Shown: piece by piece, positions 46,829 to 56,692 of the stretch | How the letters are laid out: every line of letters starts with the position of its first letter | Numbering within the stretch: the first letter of the stretch is position 1 | Assembly: GCF_002224125.1 (NCBI RefSeq) | Contig: NZ_NCSM01000007.1 | Span: forward strand, 915,942-979,941 | Direction: 5' to 3' | Source of the DNA: Streptomyces sp. NBS 14/10 | GTDB lineage: Bacteria > Actinomycetota > Actinomycetes > Streptomycetales > Streptomycetaceae | Length of the DNA stretch: 64,000 bases | Made by a program: the position numbers and the translations under genes | Notes under the pieces: generated by a model | What the model was told of the DNA's origin: nothing | What the model saw: only the letters and a program-made list of their open reading frames with translations | The model's database searches: none

Positions 46829-48231
46829 TGACGCTGACCTTCCCGCCCGGCTTCCTGTGGGGTTCGGCCGCCGCGTCCTACCAGGTCGAGGGCGCCGCCC
46901 AGGAGGACGGCCGCACCCCGTCCATCTGGGACACCTTCAGCCATACGCCAGGCAAGACGCTCGGCGGCGACACCGGTGACATCGCCATCGACCAGTACCA
47001 CCGCTTCCGTGACGACGTCCGCCTGATGTCCGATCTTGGCATGGGCGCGTACCGCTTCTCGGTCTCCTGGTCCCGCGTCCAGCCCACCGGCCGCGGGCCC
47101 GCCGTGCAGCGCGGGCTCGACTTCTACCGCTCGCTGGTCGACGAGTTGCTGGCGGCCGGGATCCAGCCGGCGCTGACCCTCTACCACTGGGATCTGCCCC
47201 AGGAGCTGGAGAACACCGGCGGCTGGCCGGAGCGCGAGACCGCCGAGCGGTTCGCCGAGTACGCCGGGATCGTGGCCGAGGCGCTGGGCGACCGCGTCGA
47301 GTTCTGGATCACCCTCAACGAGCCGTGGTGCAGCGCTTTCCTCGGCTATGGCTCCGGGGTGCACGCCCCGGGCCGCACCGAACGGCTCGCCCCGCTGCGC
47401 GCCGCCCACCACCTCAACCTCGCCCATGGCCTCGGCGCCCAGGCGCTGCGCGCCGCGCTGCCCGCCCGCGCCCAGATCGCCATCAGCCTCAACCCGGCAG
47501 TGGTCAGGCCGCTCACCCAGCAGCCCCAGGACCTGGACGCGCAGCGGCGTATCGACGCGCTCGCCAACCGGGTCTTCTCGGGCCCGCTGCTGCGCGGCGC
47601 CTACCCGAGTGATCTGATCGCGGACACCGCCGCCATCACCGACTGGTCCTTCGTACGGGACGGCGACCTCGCCGCCATCAAGCACCCCCTCGACGCACTG
47701 GGCATCAACTACTACACGCCCTCCCTGGTGTCGGCCGCCACCAGTGACGGGCCCGCCACCCGCAACGACGGCCACGGCGCCAGCGAGCACTCCCCCTGGC
47801 CGGGCTCGGAGCGGGTGGCCTTCCACCAGACGCCGGGCGAGCGCACCGAGATGGGCTGGACGGTCGACCCGACCGGGCTGCACGAGCTGCTGATGCGCTA
47901 CACCCGCGAGGCGCCGGGCGTACCGCTGTACATCACCGAGAACGGCGCCGCCTACGACGACAAGCCGGACGCGGACGGTGTGGTCCACGACCCGGAGCGG
48001 ATCGACTATCTGCGCGCCCATCTGGCCGCCGCCCACCGCGCCATCGCGGACGGCGCCGATCTGCGCGGCTACTTCCTGTGGTCGCTGATGGACAACTTCG
48101 AGTGGGCGTACGGCTACAGCAAGCGGTTCGGCGCGGTCTACGTCGACTACCCGACCCAGACCCGCGTGCCCAAGGCCAGCGCCCACTGGTACGGGCAGGT
48201 GGCCCGTACGGGTGAGGTGGCGGACGTGTAG
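46828..48231 (+). CDS. bglC: Intracellular GH1 beta-glucosidase BglC
   Basis: 467 residues, typical GH1. Starts [20 protein letters not shown]; acid/base Glu in TLNEPW, nucleophile Glu in [31 protein letters not shown] closes the barrel. No signal peptide, so it hydrolyses imported cellobiose to glucose in the cytosol. The CebR box covers its ribosome binding site and start, so it may have its own control besides read-through from cebEFG. Terminator 48241-48267. Confidence 0.96.
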   Translation: MTLTFPPGFLWGSAAASYQVEGAAQEDGRTPSIWDTFSHTPGKTLGGDTGDIAIDQYHRFRDDVRLMSDLGMGAYRFSVSWSRVQPTGRGPAVQRGLDFYRSLVDELLAAGIQPALTLYHWDLPQELENTGGWPERETAERFAEYAGIVAEALGDRVEFWITLNEPWCSAFLGYGSGVHAPGRTERLAPLRAAHHLNLAHGLGAQALRAALPARAQIAISLNPAVVRPLTQQPQDLDAQRRIDALANRVFSGPLLRGAYPSDLIADTAAITDWSFVRDGDLAAIKHPLDALGINYYTPSLVSAATSDGPATRNDGHGASEHSPWPGSERVAFHQTPGERTEMGWTVDPTGLHELLMRYTREAPGVPLYITENGAAYDDKPDADGVVHDPERIDYLRAHLAAAHRAIADGADLRGYFLWSLMDNFEWAYGYSKRFGAVYVDYPTQTRVPKASAHWYGQVARTGEVADV

Positions 48232-48240
48232 GCCCTCAGG

Positions 48241-48267
48241 GACCCGGTCGCGCCCGGCGACCGGGTC
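48241..48267 (+). terminator. ceb-bglC terminator
   Basis: 11-bp perfect stem (48241-48251 with 48257-48267), 5-nt loop, 9 bp after the bglC stop. Confidence 0.8.
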
Positions 48268-48357
48268 GAGCCCGTACCGGCATACGGGCGTGCCTTTCCT
48301 CCGTACGGCCTACGCGGGGCCGCCGCGCATGGTCGCCGAGCGGAATGTGCTGGTAAA

Positions 48358-48372
48358 TCTGGCATATCCAGA
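48358..48372. promoter_or_regulatory. Inverted repeat upstream of cytochrome b gene
   Basis: TCTGG-CATAT-CCAGA, 20 bp before the ATG at 48393. In a GC-rich genome this AT-rich spot may be a promoter or operator. Confidence 0.4.
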
Positions 48373-48392
48373 CTCGGTGACGAGGGTGAGGC

Positions 48393-50081
48393 ATGAGAGC
48401 AGAACCGGGGCGCCGACCGACCGCACACGAAGCCGGACCCGGCCGGACCCGGGAACGGGCCGGCAAGAGGGTCGGCAAGGGGGAAGCTCTCGCCGACTGG
48501 TTCGACGGGCGAATCGGCCTCTTCAAGATGGGCAAGGCCCAGCTGAGAAAGGTCTTCCCGGACCACTGGTCCTATCTGATCGGCGAAATCGCCCTCTACT
48601 CCTTTCTCATCATCATTCTGACCGGCGTCTACCTCACCATGTTCTTCAATCCCAGCATGGGCGAGACCGTCTATCACGGCTCGTACGTGCCCATGGACGG
48701 CATCCGCATGTCCGAGGCGTTCGCGTCCACTCTGGACATCAGCTTCGATGTGCGCGGCGGACTGCTCATGCGGCAGATCCACCACTGGGCGGCGATCATC
48801 TTCGTGGCGAGCATGCTCGTCCATATGATGCGCACGTTCTTCAACGGCGTATTCCGAAAACCGCGCGAAATCAACTGGCTCTCCGGCGCCGGCCTGCTGA
48901 TCCTCGGCATGTTCGACGGATTCCTCGGCTACTCCCTGCCCGACGATCTGCTCTCGGGTACGGGCATGCGCTTTTTGGAGGGCGCGGTGCTGTCGGTGCC
49001 GATCGTCGGCACCTATCTGACGATGTTCATCTTCGGCGGACAGTTCCCCGGCGACATCATCATTCCGCGGCTTTTCACCTTCCACGTACTGCTGCTCCCC
49101 GGCATCATGCTCGGTCTGCTCGCGCTCCATATGATCCTGCTCGTCTACCACAAGCACACCCACCACATCGGGCCGGGCAAAAGGGATATGAATATCGTCG
49201 GGCCGCCCCTGTGGCCCGTCTATGTCGCCAAGTCGGGCGGTTTCTTCTTTCTCGTCTTCGGCGTCATCGTCATCATGTCGGCCATCGCCCAGGTCAACCC
49301 GGTCTGGCTGTACGGCCCCTACCGCCCCGACCAGGTGTCCACCGACGCCCAGCCCGACTGGTACATGGGCTTCTCCGAGGGCCTGATCCGTGTGATGCCG
49401 GGCTGGGAGATCAACCTGTGGGGCCACACCCTGGTCCTCGGGGTGTTCATCCCCCTGGTGATCTTTCCGATGGTGCTGCTGGCCATCTGGCTCTACCCGT
49501 TCATCGAGGCGTGGATCACCGGCGACAAGCGCGAGCACCACCTCAACGAACGCCCCCGCAACGCCCCGTCCCGCACCGCCTTCGGGGCCGCCTGGATCGG
49601 CCTGTACGTGGTCCTGCTGGTCGAGGGCGGCAACGACCTTTTCGCCACGCACTTCGACCTGTCGCTGAACGCCGTCACCTGGGGCAACCGGATCGCGTTC
49701 TTCGTGGTGCCGGTGATCGTCTTCATCGTGACCAAGCGGTGGTGCATCGGCCTCCAGCGGCGGGACCGGGAGAAGGTGCTGCACGGCCGCGAGACCGGCA
49801 TCATCAAGCGCCTCTCACACGGCGAGTACGTCGAGATCCACGAGCCGCTGACCCAGGCCGAGCGGTACACCCTGGTCGCCCACGACCAGCCCGTCCCCAT
49901 CGAAGCGCCCGCGGAGGTCGACGAGGCCGGGGTCCCCCGGAAGGTCTCCCGGCTCGAGAAGCTGCGCGCCAGGCTGTCCCGCAGCTACTTCGGCCCGCGC
50001 GGGCAGATCCCCAAGGCGACGGTGGAGGAGTACCGGGAACACCACCACGAGGAGCCCGAGGAGCGCGAACCGGCTCACTGA
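48393..50081 (+). CDS. qcrB: Stand-alone cytochrome b (QcrB-like) subunit
   Basis: 562 residues with about eight to nine membrane helices. Heme-ligand His pairs lie in MRQIHHWAA / MLVHMMRTF and FTFHVLLLPG / LALHMILLVYHKHT. PDWYMGFSEGLIRVMPGWE is the quinol-site region typical of actinobacterial QcrB (PDW in place of PEWY). It is a full bc1-type cytochrome b, but no Rieske (qcrA) or cytochrome c (qcrC) gene is adjacent, so it is a second copy outside the qcrCAB operon. The charged C-terminal tail is longer than in mitochondrial b. ATG 48393 chosen by the GGTGAGG site. Confidence 0.9.
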   Translation: MRAEPGRRPTAHEAGPGRTRERAGKRVGKGEALADWFDGRIGLFKMGKAQLRKVFPDHWSYLIGEIALYSFLIIILTGVYLTMFFNPSMGETVYHGSYVPMDGIRMSEAFASTLDISFDVRGGLLMRQIHHWAAIIFVASMLVHMMRTFFNGVFRKPREINWLSGAGLLILGMFDGFLGYSLPDDLLSGTGMRFLEGAVLSVPIVGTYLTMFIFGGQFPGDIIIPRLFTFHVLLLPGIMLGLLALHMILLVYHKHTHHIGPGKRDMNIVGPPLWPVYVAKSGGFFFLVFGVIVIMSAIAQVNPVWLYGPYRPDQVSTDAQPDWYMGFSEGLIRVMPGWEINLWGHTLVLGVFIPLVIFPMVLLAIWLYPFIEAWITGDKREHHLNERPRNAPSRTAFGAAWIGLYVVLLVEGGNDLFATHFDLSLNAVTWGNRIAFFVVPVIVFIVTKRWCIGLQRRDREKVLHGRETGIIKRLSHGEYVEIHEPLTQAERYTLVAHDQPVPIEAPAEVDEAGVPRKVSRLEKLRARLSRSYFGPRGQIPKATVEEYREHHHEEPEEREPAH

Positions 50082-50090
50082 CCCGCGCCG

Positions 50091-51350
50091 TCACCGGCCC
50101 CCGGGCCCGCCGCGCCGGCGCACCGCGCTTCCCATCCTGGTCAGCGCCTCGCGCAGGATGTCCGGTGAGGTGGCGAAGTTGAGCCGTACGCACCCCGCGC
50201 CGCCGGAGCCGAACACATGACCTGAGCTGAGGGCGACCCTGGCCTCGTCCAGGAACATCTTCGCGGGTCCGGCCATATCGCTCACCACGCCGGGACCGTC
50301 GGCCTGCTGATCGCCGTGCAGTCCGAGACCGGTGCAGTCCAGCCAGGCGAGGTAGGTGGCCTGGGGCGGGTGATACCGCACCTCGGGGAGGTGTTCTTCG
50401 ACGAGCTGTCCCAGCAGGCTCCGATTGGCGTCGAGCCCGAGCAGCAGTTCGTCGAGCCAGTCCCCGCCGTCGCGGAAGGCCGTGGTGTGGGCGATGATCC
50501 CCAGATGGCTGGGGCCGTGACCGACCTCTTCGGGCATACGCCGAAGGTCGTCGGCGGCCTCGGCGCCCGCGACGGCCACGGCGGCCTTGAGCCCGGCGAG
50601 GTTCCATGCCTTGGACGCGGAGGTCAGCGCGAAGGCGTTCTCGGCTCCCGGGACGCTGAGAAACGGGGTGAAGGCGGCCCCGGGCAGCACCACAGGCGCG
50701 TGGATCTCATCGGACACCACCCTCACCCTGTGCTCCCGGGCGAGCCGCGCGACCGCCTCCAGCTCCTCACGGGTGTGGACGACACCGGTCGGGTTGTGCG
50801 GGTTGCTCATGAGGAACGCGGCACGGCGGCCGTGGCTCCGCGCCCGTACGAACGCCTCTTCCAGGGCGTCGAGGTCGATCCGCAGATCCGGGCCGAGCCG
50901 CGCCTCGACGACATGCCTGGCCTCGTGGGAGACGAACGCGTAGAAGGGCGGGTACACCGGCGAACACACGACGACGGCGTCCCCGGGGTCGGTTATCAGC
51001 CGGAGCACTTCGACGATGCCCAGCATGACGTCCGGCACGATCGCCGTGTGCTCGATCCGCAGTCCGTCCCACCGCCACCGCTTCCGGGCGAACTCCGCCA
51101 GAGCCTCGGCGTAGCCGGTCCCGTACGGGTAGCCGGTGTCGCCGGCGTCGATCGCGGTGTGCAGCGCTTCGGCGACAGGGGGAGCCAGCGGCACATCCAT
51201 CTCCGCCACCCACAGCGGAAGCACGTCCTCGGGGTGCGCCCGCCACTTCATGCTGGTGCGCTTGCGCAGCTGCTCCAGGGACAGCCGCGCCAGGGGGTCG
51301 GTCCGGGTGTTCCGCGACGCCTGAGAATCCGCACGCTTCATGCGATCCAT
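50091..51350 (-). CDS. MalY/PatB-type class I aminotransferase (putative C-S lyase)
   Basis: 419 residues from ATG 51350; a GTG at 51353 is adjacent. PLP fold type [21 protein letters not shown] near the start, [29 protein letters not shown] and [15 protein letters not shown] with the PLP lysine. The WVAEMD and DEIHAD/P motifs mark the MalY/PatB branch, whose members cleave cystathionine to homocysteine, ammonia and pyruvate. Convergent with the cytochrome b gene, 9 bp apart. Confidence 0.88.
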   Translation of the reverse strand: MDRMKRADSQASRNTRTDPLARLSLEQLRKRTSMKWRAHPEDVLPLWVAEMDVPLAPPVAEALHTAIDAGDTGYPYGTGYAEALAEFARKRWRWDGLRIEHTAIVPDVMLGIVEVLRLITDPGDAVVVCSPVYPPFYAFVSHEARHVVEARLGPDLRIDLDALEEAFVRARSHGRRAAFLMSNPHNPTGVVHTREELEAVARLAREHRVRVVSDEIHAPVVLPGAAFTPFLSVPGAENAFALTSASKAWNLAGLKAAVAVAGAEAADDLRRMPEEVGHGPSHLGIIAHTTAFRDGGDWLDELLLGLDANRSLLGQLVEEHLPEVRYHPPQATYLAWLDCTGLGLHGDQQADGPGVVSDMAGPAKMFLDEARVALSSGHVFGSGGAGCVRLNFATSPDILREALTRMGSAVRRRGGPGGR

Positions 51351-51420
51351 CACACCACGCTCCCCTGTCCGCGAAGAGGGCTGTGCGCCGACCCGGTCGG
51401 TCGCCCGGTCGGTCGCCCGG

Positions 51421-52317
51421 TCAGTCGAAGATCTCCGGCGGCGGCGCCGGGGAGGGCGCGGCGGTCGCGTCGGTGACCGGGGCCGCGCCGCCGGTGAAGT
51501 CCGCGAGCGCGCGGCCGTGTTCGGTCCGCGCCGGGTGGGGGTCCCCGGCGGCGCGGCGGGTGAGCTCGGCGAGGGGCAGCTCGCGGTCGGCGGCCAGCAG
51601 CACGGCGTTGCCGAAGCGGCGGCCGCGCAGCACGGCGGGGTCGGCGGTCAGCGACAGCTGCGCGAACGCCGCGCGCGCGGTGGCGACCTGGGCGCGCAGA
51701 TGGGCGAGCGGCGGGCCGTCCGCGATATTGGCGGCGTACAGCCCGTCGGCGCGCAGCGCCCGGCGCACCTCGGCCAGGAACTCCACGCTGGTGAGATGGG
51801 CCGGGGTGCGGGCCCCGCTGAAGACATCGGCGATGATCAGGTCGGCCCAGCCGTCGGGCACTTTGCCAAGACCCGCCCGCGCGTCCGCACCGCGCACCCG
51901 GATCCGGTCGGCGGGGTTCAGCGGCAGTTCGCGCCGTACGAACTGGACGAGCGGCGCGTCGACCTCGACCACCTGCTGGGTGGAGCGGGGCCGGGTCGCC
52001 GCGATATAGCGGGCGAGCGTGAAGGCGCCGCCGCCGAGGTGGACGGCGTGCACCGGGCGGCCGGGCGGGGCGGCGAGATCGGCGATATGGCCGAGTCGGC
52101 GCTGGTACTCGAAGTCCAGATACGACGGGTCGTCGAGGTCCACATGCGACTGCGGCTTGCCGTCCACCAGCAGGGTCCAGGCGCGCGGCCGGTCCCGGTC
52201 GGGCACCAGCTCGGCGAGCCCGCCGTCCACCGGCGCGGCGACCGGCTCCAGGGCACGCCCCCGCGCCGGCCCCCGCTCCCGCGTGGCCGCCGCCCGTTTC
52301 CGTACGCCCTTCGCCAT
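51421..52317 (-). CDS. Spermidine-synthase-like protein
   Basis: 298 residues from ATG 52317 ([12 protein letters not shown]). Rossmann-type methyltransferase/aminopropyltransferase fold: [20 protein letters not shown] (nucleotide loop), [31 protein letters not shown]. It lacks clear polyamine-pocket acidic residues, so a methyltransferase-like or inactive role is possible. Many Streptomyces keep such stand-alone genes. The tail is Pro/Ala-rich. Confidence 0.72.
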   Translation of the reverse strand: MAKGVRKRAAATRERGPARGRALEPVAAPVDGGLAELVPDRDRPRAWTLLVDGKPQSHVDLDDPSYLDFEYQRRLGHIADLAAPPGRPVHAVHLGGGAFTLARYIAATRPRSTQQVVEVDAPLVQFVRRELPLNPADRIRVRGADARAGLGKVPDGWADLIIADVFSGARTPAHLTSVEFLAEVRRALRADGLYAANIADGPPLAHLRAQVATARAAFAQLSLTADPAVLRGRRFGNAVLLAADRELPLAELTRRAAGDPHPARTEHGRALADFTGGAAPVTDATAAPSPAPPPEIFD

Positions 52318-52370
52318 GCGCTCCAGTATGCGATGGGCGGTACGGGTCACCGGCGGCGGCCTGCTGCTCC

Positions 52371-53267
52371 TCAGCCGGGCGCTCCCCCGCCGTTCCAGTC
52401 CCAGCCCGCGATCCCGTCGCGCATCAGCCGGGCCGCGGCCGACAGATGGCCGGAGGCGGGCCGGACGAGGGTGAGGGTGCGGCGGCAGTCGGGGCTGTCG
52501 ATATCGGCCCAGGCCACGGGGACGGGTTCGGCGAGGCGGCGGGCGAAGGCCGGGTTGAGGCCGATGCCGAGCCCGGCGCTGATCAGCGCCTGGATGGCGC
52601 CGGGCTCATCGCCCTCGCAGACGATCCGCGGCACCAGACCGCGCCCGGCGAACAGCCGCTCCAGCAGCCGCCGCAGCCAGTGCCCCTGATGGGTCGTGAT
52701 GAAGGGCTCGTCGGCGAGCTCGTCGATGCCCACCGAGCCGCGGCCGGCCAGCGGATGGCCGAGCGGCACGGCCAGCACCACCGGCTCGTCGAGCAGCCGG
52801 ACCGTCTCCAGCTCCAGGTCGTCGGCGGGAATCGGCTGCGAGGCGACGCAGAGGTCCACCTCCTGGGCGCGCAGCCGGCGGGCCATCTCCTCGACGGGCA
52901 TCTGGTAGAGCTCGATCTCAATGGACGAGTGGGCTCGTTTGAAGGCGGCGAGCGGTCCCGTGAGGGCGAGGAAGGTCTCGGAGGCGAGGCGGACGGTGCC
53001 GAACCCCTCGCCGACGGTCTCCGCGACGGCCCGCCGCCCCGCTTCCAGCTCACCGAGGGAGCGCTCGACATGGGCGCGGAAGACCCGACCCGCGTCGTTG
53101 AGCCGCAGCCGTCCGGCCCGGTCGAAGAGCGGGGTGCCCAGCTCGGCCTCGAGCCGGGCGATGGTGCGGCTCAACGACGGCTGAGCGATGCGCAGTTCCC
53201 CGGCCGCACGGCTGAGGTGCTCCAGCCGCGCCACGACCAGGAACTGTCTGAGCATGGTGAGGTCCAC
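52371..53267 (-). CDS. LysR-family regulator
   Basis: 298 residues from GTG 53267, chosen for its GGGAGG site and the standard start (VDLTMLRQFLVVARLEHLSR). Winged HTH ELRIAQPSLSRTIARLEAEL, then a LysR substrate domain. It is divergent from a decayed multicopper oxidase; LysR genes usually control the divergent neighbour, so its original target may be lost. A frame extension to GTG 53291 adds eight residues without a ribosome binding site. Confidence 0.9.
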   Translation of the reverse strand: MDLTMLRQFLVVARLEHLSRAAGELRIAQPSLSRTIARLEAELGTPLFDRAGRLRLNDAGRVFRAHVERSLGELEAGRRAVAETVGEGFGTVRLASETFLALTGPLAAFKRAHSSIEIELYQMPVEEMARRLRAQEVDLCVASQPIPADDLELETVRLLDEPVVLAVPLGHPLAGRGSVGIDELADEPFITTHQGHWLRRLLERLFAGRGLVPRIVCEGDEPGAIQALISAGLGIGLNPAFARRLAEPVPVAWADIDSPDCRRTLTLVRPASGHLSAAARLMRDGIAGWDWNGGGAPG

Positions 53268-53376
53268 GGCCCCGGCCCCCTCCCTTTTCACCCTCTGCCG
53301 TCATGCCTGGGCAGTGATAGCGGCATGGCAATACTGATCTTAGATTCCATAGACAACGAGTTATAGCTTCACAGGC

Positions 53377-53745
53377 ATGCTGCTGGCGGCTGGCGGTCTC
53401 GGCGGCGCCGGCGCGCCATCCGTCCCTCACCGGCGCCGAATTGCGCGCTGCGAGATCACCCAGCGCGCCGTCGGCCGGACTGCACCTGGTGCGCGACGAC
53501 GCCGACGAAGCCCTCGGGCTGCCCTCCGGCCGGCGCGAACTCCCGCTGATGATCCGGATCGGGCGTTCGACGCCGACGGCGGCCTCGCCCATCCCGCCCT
53601 CGACCCGGCATCTGCGGGAGCGGCCCGGCGTCCGCGAGCCCTATGCGGCCGACGCCCTCGGCGACGTCATCCTCGTCCAACGGCGCGCCATGGCCCGTCC
53701 ACGAGGTCGACGCGGCCCGGTACCGGCTCGGATCCTGAAACATGG
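53377..53745 (+). pseudogene. Degraded multicopper oxidase (CotA/bilirubin-oxidase type)
   Basis: Fragments in three frames line up in order with one family. First LLAAGGLGGAGA (export-signal-like), then GLHLVRDDADEALGLPSGRR-ELPLMI, then after a shift DRAFDADGGLAHPALDPA, then GDVILV, then after another shift NGAPWPVHEVDAARYRLGS and a stop. Together they match the region of CotA that reads LPSG...PLMI-DR-F--DG...GD-ILVNG--WP--EV--R-YR. At least two frameshifts and missing N- and C-terminal domains, so no active oxidase is possible. Confidence 0.72.
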
Positions 53746-53800
53746 GCATGATGGCCAACCTCCACGTCGCCTGAACCGGCTCATCGGCGGCGACCGCCGG

Positions 53801-54238
53801 TCACTGGCAGCGGTCGACGGCCTCGATCAGGCGGGCGGCCTCCCCGAGCGCGGCGCGCAGCTCGGCGGGGTCGGTCACTCCGGTGTACGTATCGCCCGGC
53901 GGCACCAGCCAGCCGGTGCCGGTCAGCGGCGGCGACACCGTACCGCCGCCACCCTCCTCGTCGCCGTCCCCGGCGGCGCCGCCCGTGCTCAGCCGGACCC
54001 CGCACCCAGGCGTCTGTGCGCATTCACTGCCCGGCAGGTCCCAGCCCGCCGCGGTGCCGGCGGGCACCACGAAACCGAGCGTGTCACAGGCGTTGTCATG
54101 CAGTACGGGACCGACGCCGTCACGTACGCGACGCAGGATGTCCACCGCCTCCAGCCCTTGACGGGCGGGCACGGTCACGAGGTCACAGTCCTGACACGGG
54201 AGATGCTGAGCAGCCGTCCGCGAGCCACTGATGTCCAC
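53801..54238 (-). CDS. Conserved hypothetical protein beside XRE regulator
   Basis: 145 residues from GTG 54238 (RBS GGGAGG); a TTG at 54274 is weaker. Cysteines at the start (LPCQDCDLVTVPA) and middle (NACDTLGFVVPAG, SECAQTPGCGV) could bind metal. The C-terminus is an amphipathic helix (ELRAALGEAARLIEAVDRC). No family recognised. Divergent from the XRE/TPR regulator 54446-55807, so they may be regulated together. Confidence 0.7.
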   Translation of the reverse strand: MDISGSRTAAQHLPCQDCDLVTVPARQGLEAVDILRRVRDGVGPVLHDNACDTLGFVVPAGTAAGWDLPGSECAQTPGCGVRLSTGGAAGDGDEEGGGGTVSPPLTGTGWLVPPGDTYTGVTDPAELRAALGEAARLIEAVDRCQ

Positions 54239-54445
54239 TCCGGCCTCCCTCTCGACGGGTTGCAAAGAGCTCAACGCATGACAGTGTCAACGGCTACGGC
54301 CGAATGCCGCCATAAAGGATGGCACTTCATGGCAAATCGTGGGCGATTTGCTCGCTTTCACCCCTATCGTCCGAGTGTCGGGCGCGCCCCAGCCGGTACG
54401 GTTCTCCTCTCGCCCACACGGGAGCACCGTCAGGGAGGGGCCGCC

Positions 54446-55807
54446 ATGACGCCACCTCCAGCGTCTTCGCCGCCACCGTCTTCGTTACCGAAGCCTTCGT
54501 CACCGCGGCCGAACACCGCCTTCCGGCGGCTGCGCGGACAGCTTTCCCCGTCCGAGTTCGCGGCGGCCGTACGAAGAGCCGCGCGGGAGATCGGCGAGCA
54601 GGTCTCATGCGACGCCCGCTACATCGGCCGTGTCGAATCCGGGGCGATCCGCTGCCCCAACTACGCGTACGAGCGCGTCTTCCGTCATATGTTTCCCGGC
54701 CGCACGCTGACGGACCTGGGCTTCTCACCGCGCGAGGCGGTACGCGGCCGCCAGCCCTGGTCCGTCGCACAGACGATCCCCGCGGCAGCCCCCGCGGCAA
54801 GCCCCGCACCGGCCCCCGCCGAGGACGGCGACCCGCTGCGCCGCTCCTTCCTGTTCCAGGAGCCGGTCGGCGGGCCCGGCGGCCGGATCGGCGAGCCGGA
54901 GGCCGCGGCCGTCGAGGAGGCCGTCCGCCGGATCCGGGTGCTGGACGACCGGCACGGCGCGGACAGCATCTACCCGCACACCGCCCAGCCGCTGAACGCC
55001 GCGTACGCCCTGCTCGACGCGGGCGCGCGGCGCCGCTCGATCGCCGACCGGCTGTACGCGGGCGCCGGGGAACTGGCCATCTCGGTGGGCTGGCTGGCGC
55101 ATGACTCGGGCCGCCTCGCCGACGCCCGCGCGCATTACGCGGAGGCCCTGGCCACCGCCCGCGTCACCGGCGACCCGGCGCTGGAGGCACACGCCTTCTG
55201 CAACGCCGCCTTCCTCGCCCGCGACGCGGGCCGCCCCCGCGAGGCCGTACGCGCCGCCCAGGCGGCGCAGCGGGCCGCCGGCCGCCTCGCCTCGCCTCGG
55301 CTGCTGTCGCTGATCGCGCTGCGCGAGGCGGGCGGCTGGGCCTGGCTCACCGACCGGTCCGGCTGCGAACGCGCCCTGCTGCGCGCCCAGGCGCTCTTCA
55401 GCCGCGGCCCGTCCGACGCCGACCCCGAGTGGATGACCTTCTACGGAGAGGCCGAATTGGAGGGTCTGGAGGCGCAGTGCTGGTCGGCGCTCGGCGACTG
55501 GGGCCGGGCCGTCGAGCACGCCCGCCGCGCGGTCGCCCTGCAGAACCCGCACTTCACCCGCAACATCGCGCTGTTCACCACGGAGCTGGCCAGCGATCTG
55601 CTCGCGGACGGCGCCCCGGACGCGGCGGCCGTCGCGGCGGGCCGCGCCCTGGAGCTGATGGACCAGGTCAAGTCCGCCCGCATCCGGCAGATGCTCGACG
55701 AAACCGCCCGCGTACTGCTCCCGCACGGCCGCAACGCGGTGGTGGCCGACTTCCTCGCCCGCTACGAGCCGACGAAAAAAGGGGCTGCCGCGCGTCAGCC
55801 CAAGTGA
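54446..55807 (+). CDS. XRE/TPR transcriptional regulator with TTA codon
   Basis: 453 residues from ATG 54446. After a Pro/Ser-rich start, residues about 24-95 form an HTH-like domain ([40 protein letters not shown]). The C-terminal 300 residues are helical TPR repeats ([20 protein letters not shown] and others). Streptomyces proteins of this build are signalling or regulatory. Codon 14 (54485-54487) is TTA, so it should be bldA-dependent. Its end overlaps the convergent phosphatase gene by 13 bp. Confidence 0.84.
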   Translation: MTPPPASSPPPSSLPKPSSPRPNTAFRRLRGQLSPSEFAAAVRRAAREIGEQVSCDARYIGRVESGAIRCPNYAYERVFRHMFPGRTLTDLGFSPREAVRGRQPWSVAQTIPAAAPAASPAPAPAEDGDPLRRSFLFQEPVGGPGGRIGEPEAAAVEEAVRRIRVLDDRHGADSIYPHTAQPLNAAYALLDAGARRRSIADRLYAGAGELAISVGWLAHDSGRLADARAHYAEALATARVTGDPALEAHAFCNAAFLARDAGRPREAVRAAQAAQRAAGRLASPRLLSLIALREAGGWAWLTDRSGCERALLRAQALFSRGPSDADPEWMTFYGEAELEGLEAQCWSALGDWGRAVEHARRAVALQNPHFTRNIALFTTELASDLLADGAPDAAAVAAGRALELMDQVKSARIRQMLDETARVLLPHGRNAVVADFLARYEPTKKGAAARQPK

Positions 55808-56388
55808 CCCGTGTCGTTCCAGCGCTCGATGGCCGGTTCGCCGTACGCCCAGCCCAGGACGGACAGGGAGGTCGGCTCCAGGCGGATCCGGGCCCCGAAG
55901 GAGACGTCGAGGCCCAGCCAGCGCGCGCCCAGCGTGCGCAGGACGTGGCCGTGCGCGAAGACCAGCACGTCGCGGTCGGCCGAGCGGGCCCACTCCACCA
56001 CCGCGTCCGCCCGCGCCGCGATCTCAGCGGGCGTCTCGCCCTCCGGGACGCCGTCGCGCCATATCAGCCAGCCGGGCCGGATCGCGTGGATCTCGGCGGG
56101 GGTCATCCCCTCGTACGCGCCGTAGTCCCACTCCAGCAGCGCGTCCCAGTCCCGCGCCCGGTCGCCGAACCCCGCCAGCTCGCACGTCTCCTTGGCCCGG
56201 ACCAGCGGACTGGTGCGCACCTCGACGCCCGGCAGGCCCGCCCACGGCCCGTGGTGCAGCCGCTCGCCGAGCAGCTTGGCGCCGCGCCGGCCCTCCTCCA
56301 GGAGCGGGATGTCGGTGCGGCCGGTGTGCTTCCCGGACAGCGACCACTCCGTCTGTCCGTGCCGGGCCAGGAGGATGCGTGGTGCCAT
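55795..56388 (-). CDS. Histidine phosphatase (phosphoglycerate mutase-like)
   Basis: 197 residues from ATG 56388. [20 protein letters not shown] is the RHG signature with phospho-His; [17 protein letters not shown] has the second catalytic His and [18 protein letters not shown] the acid. Small members of this family act on sugar phosphates or nucleotides. The first of the longer-frame ATGs (56406) is rejected in favour of [11 protein letters not shown]. Confidence 0.9.
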   Translation of the reverse strand: MAPRILLARHGQTEWSLSGKHTGRTDIPLLEEGRRGAKLLGERLHHGPWAGLPGVEVRTSPLVRAKETCELAGFGDRARDWDALLEWDYGAYEGMTPAEIHAIRPGWLIWRDGVPEGETPAEIAARADAVVEWARSADRDVLVFAHGHVLRTLGARWLGLDVSFGARIRLEPTSLSVLGWAYGEPAIERWNDTGHLG

Positions 56389-56692
56389 GGGGGATTTGCC
56401 TTTCACCGGATCGGGAGCGGGGTCGGGAGCGCCTCACCGGGGCGGCAGCGCCGTACCGTCCCATCATCGCTCACCCGTTCCGGACGCAACCCCTGGGGCG
56501 ATCTCGGCGTCTTCCTGATCGCGCACCCGTCCGCGGGGGGAAGTCGGGCAGGGGGATGTCAGGGCATTCCAGCAGCGACGACCCGCGTTTTCCGGACGCA
56601 TCTCGGGGGCGGTGCGCGAGTCGCTTGGCCTACACCGTACGGTTGACCGCGCGCCATTTCTTGGCCGCCTGATCTTTTTGGAGAGCGTCCGG

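Noticed and set aside
53377..53751. Open frame as an intact 124-aa gene
   Set aside because: Arg/Pro-rich out-of-frame translation; the conserved pieces lie in three frames, so it is a pseudogene.
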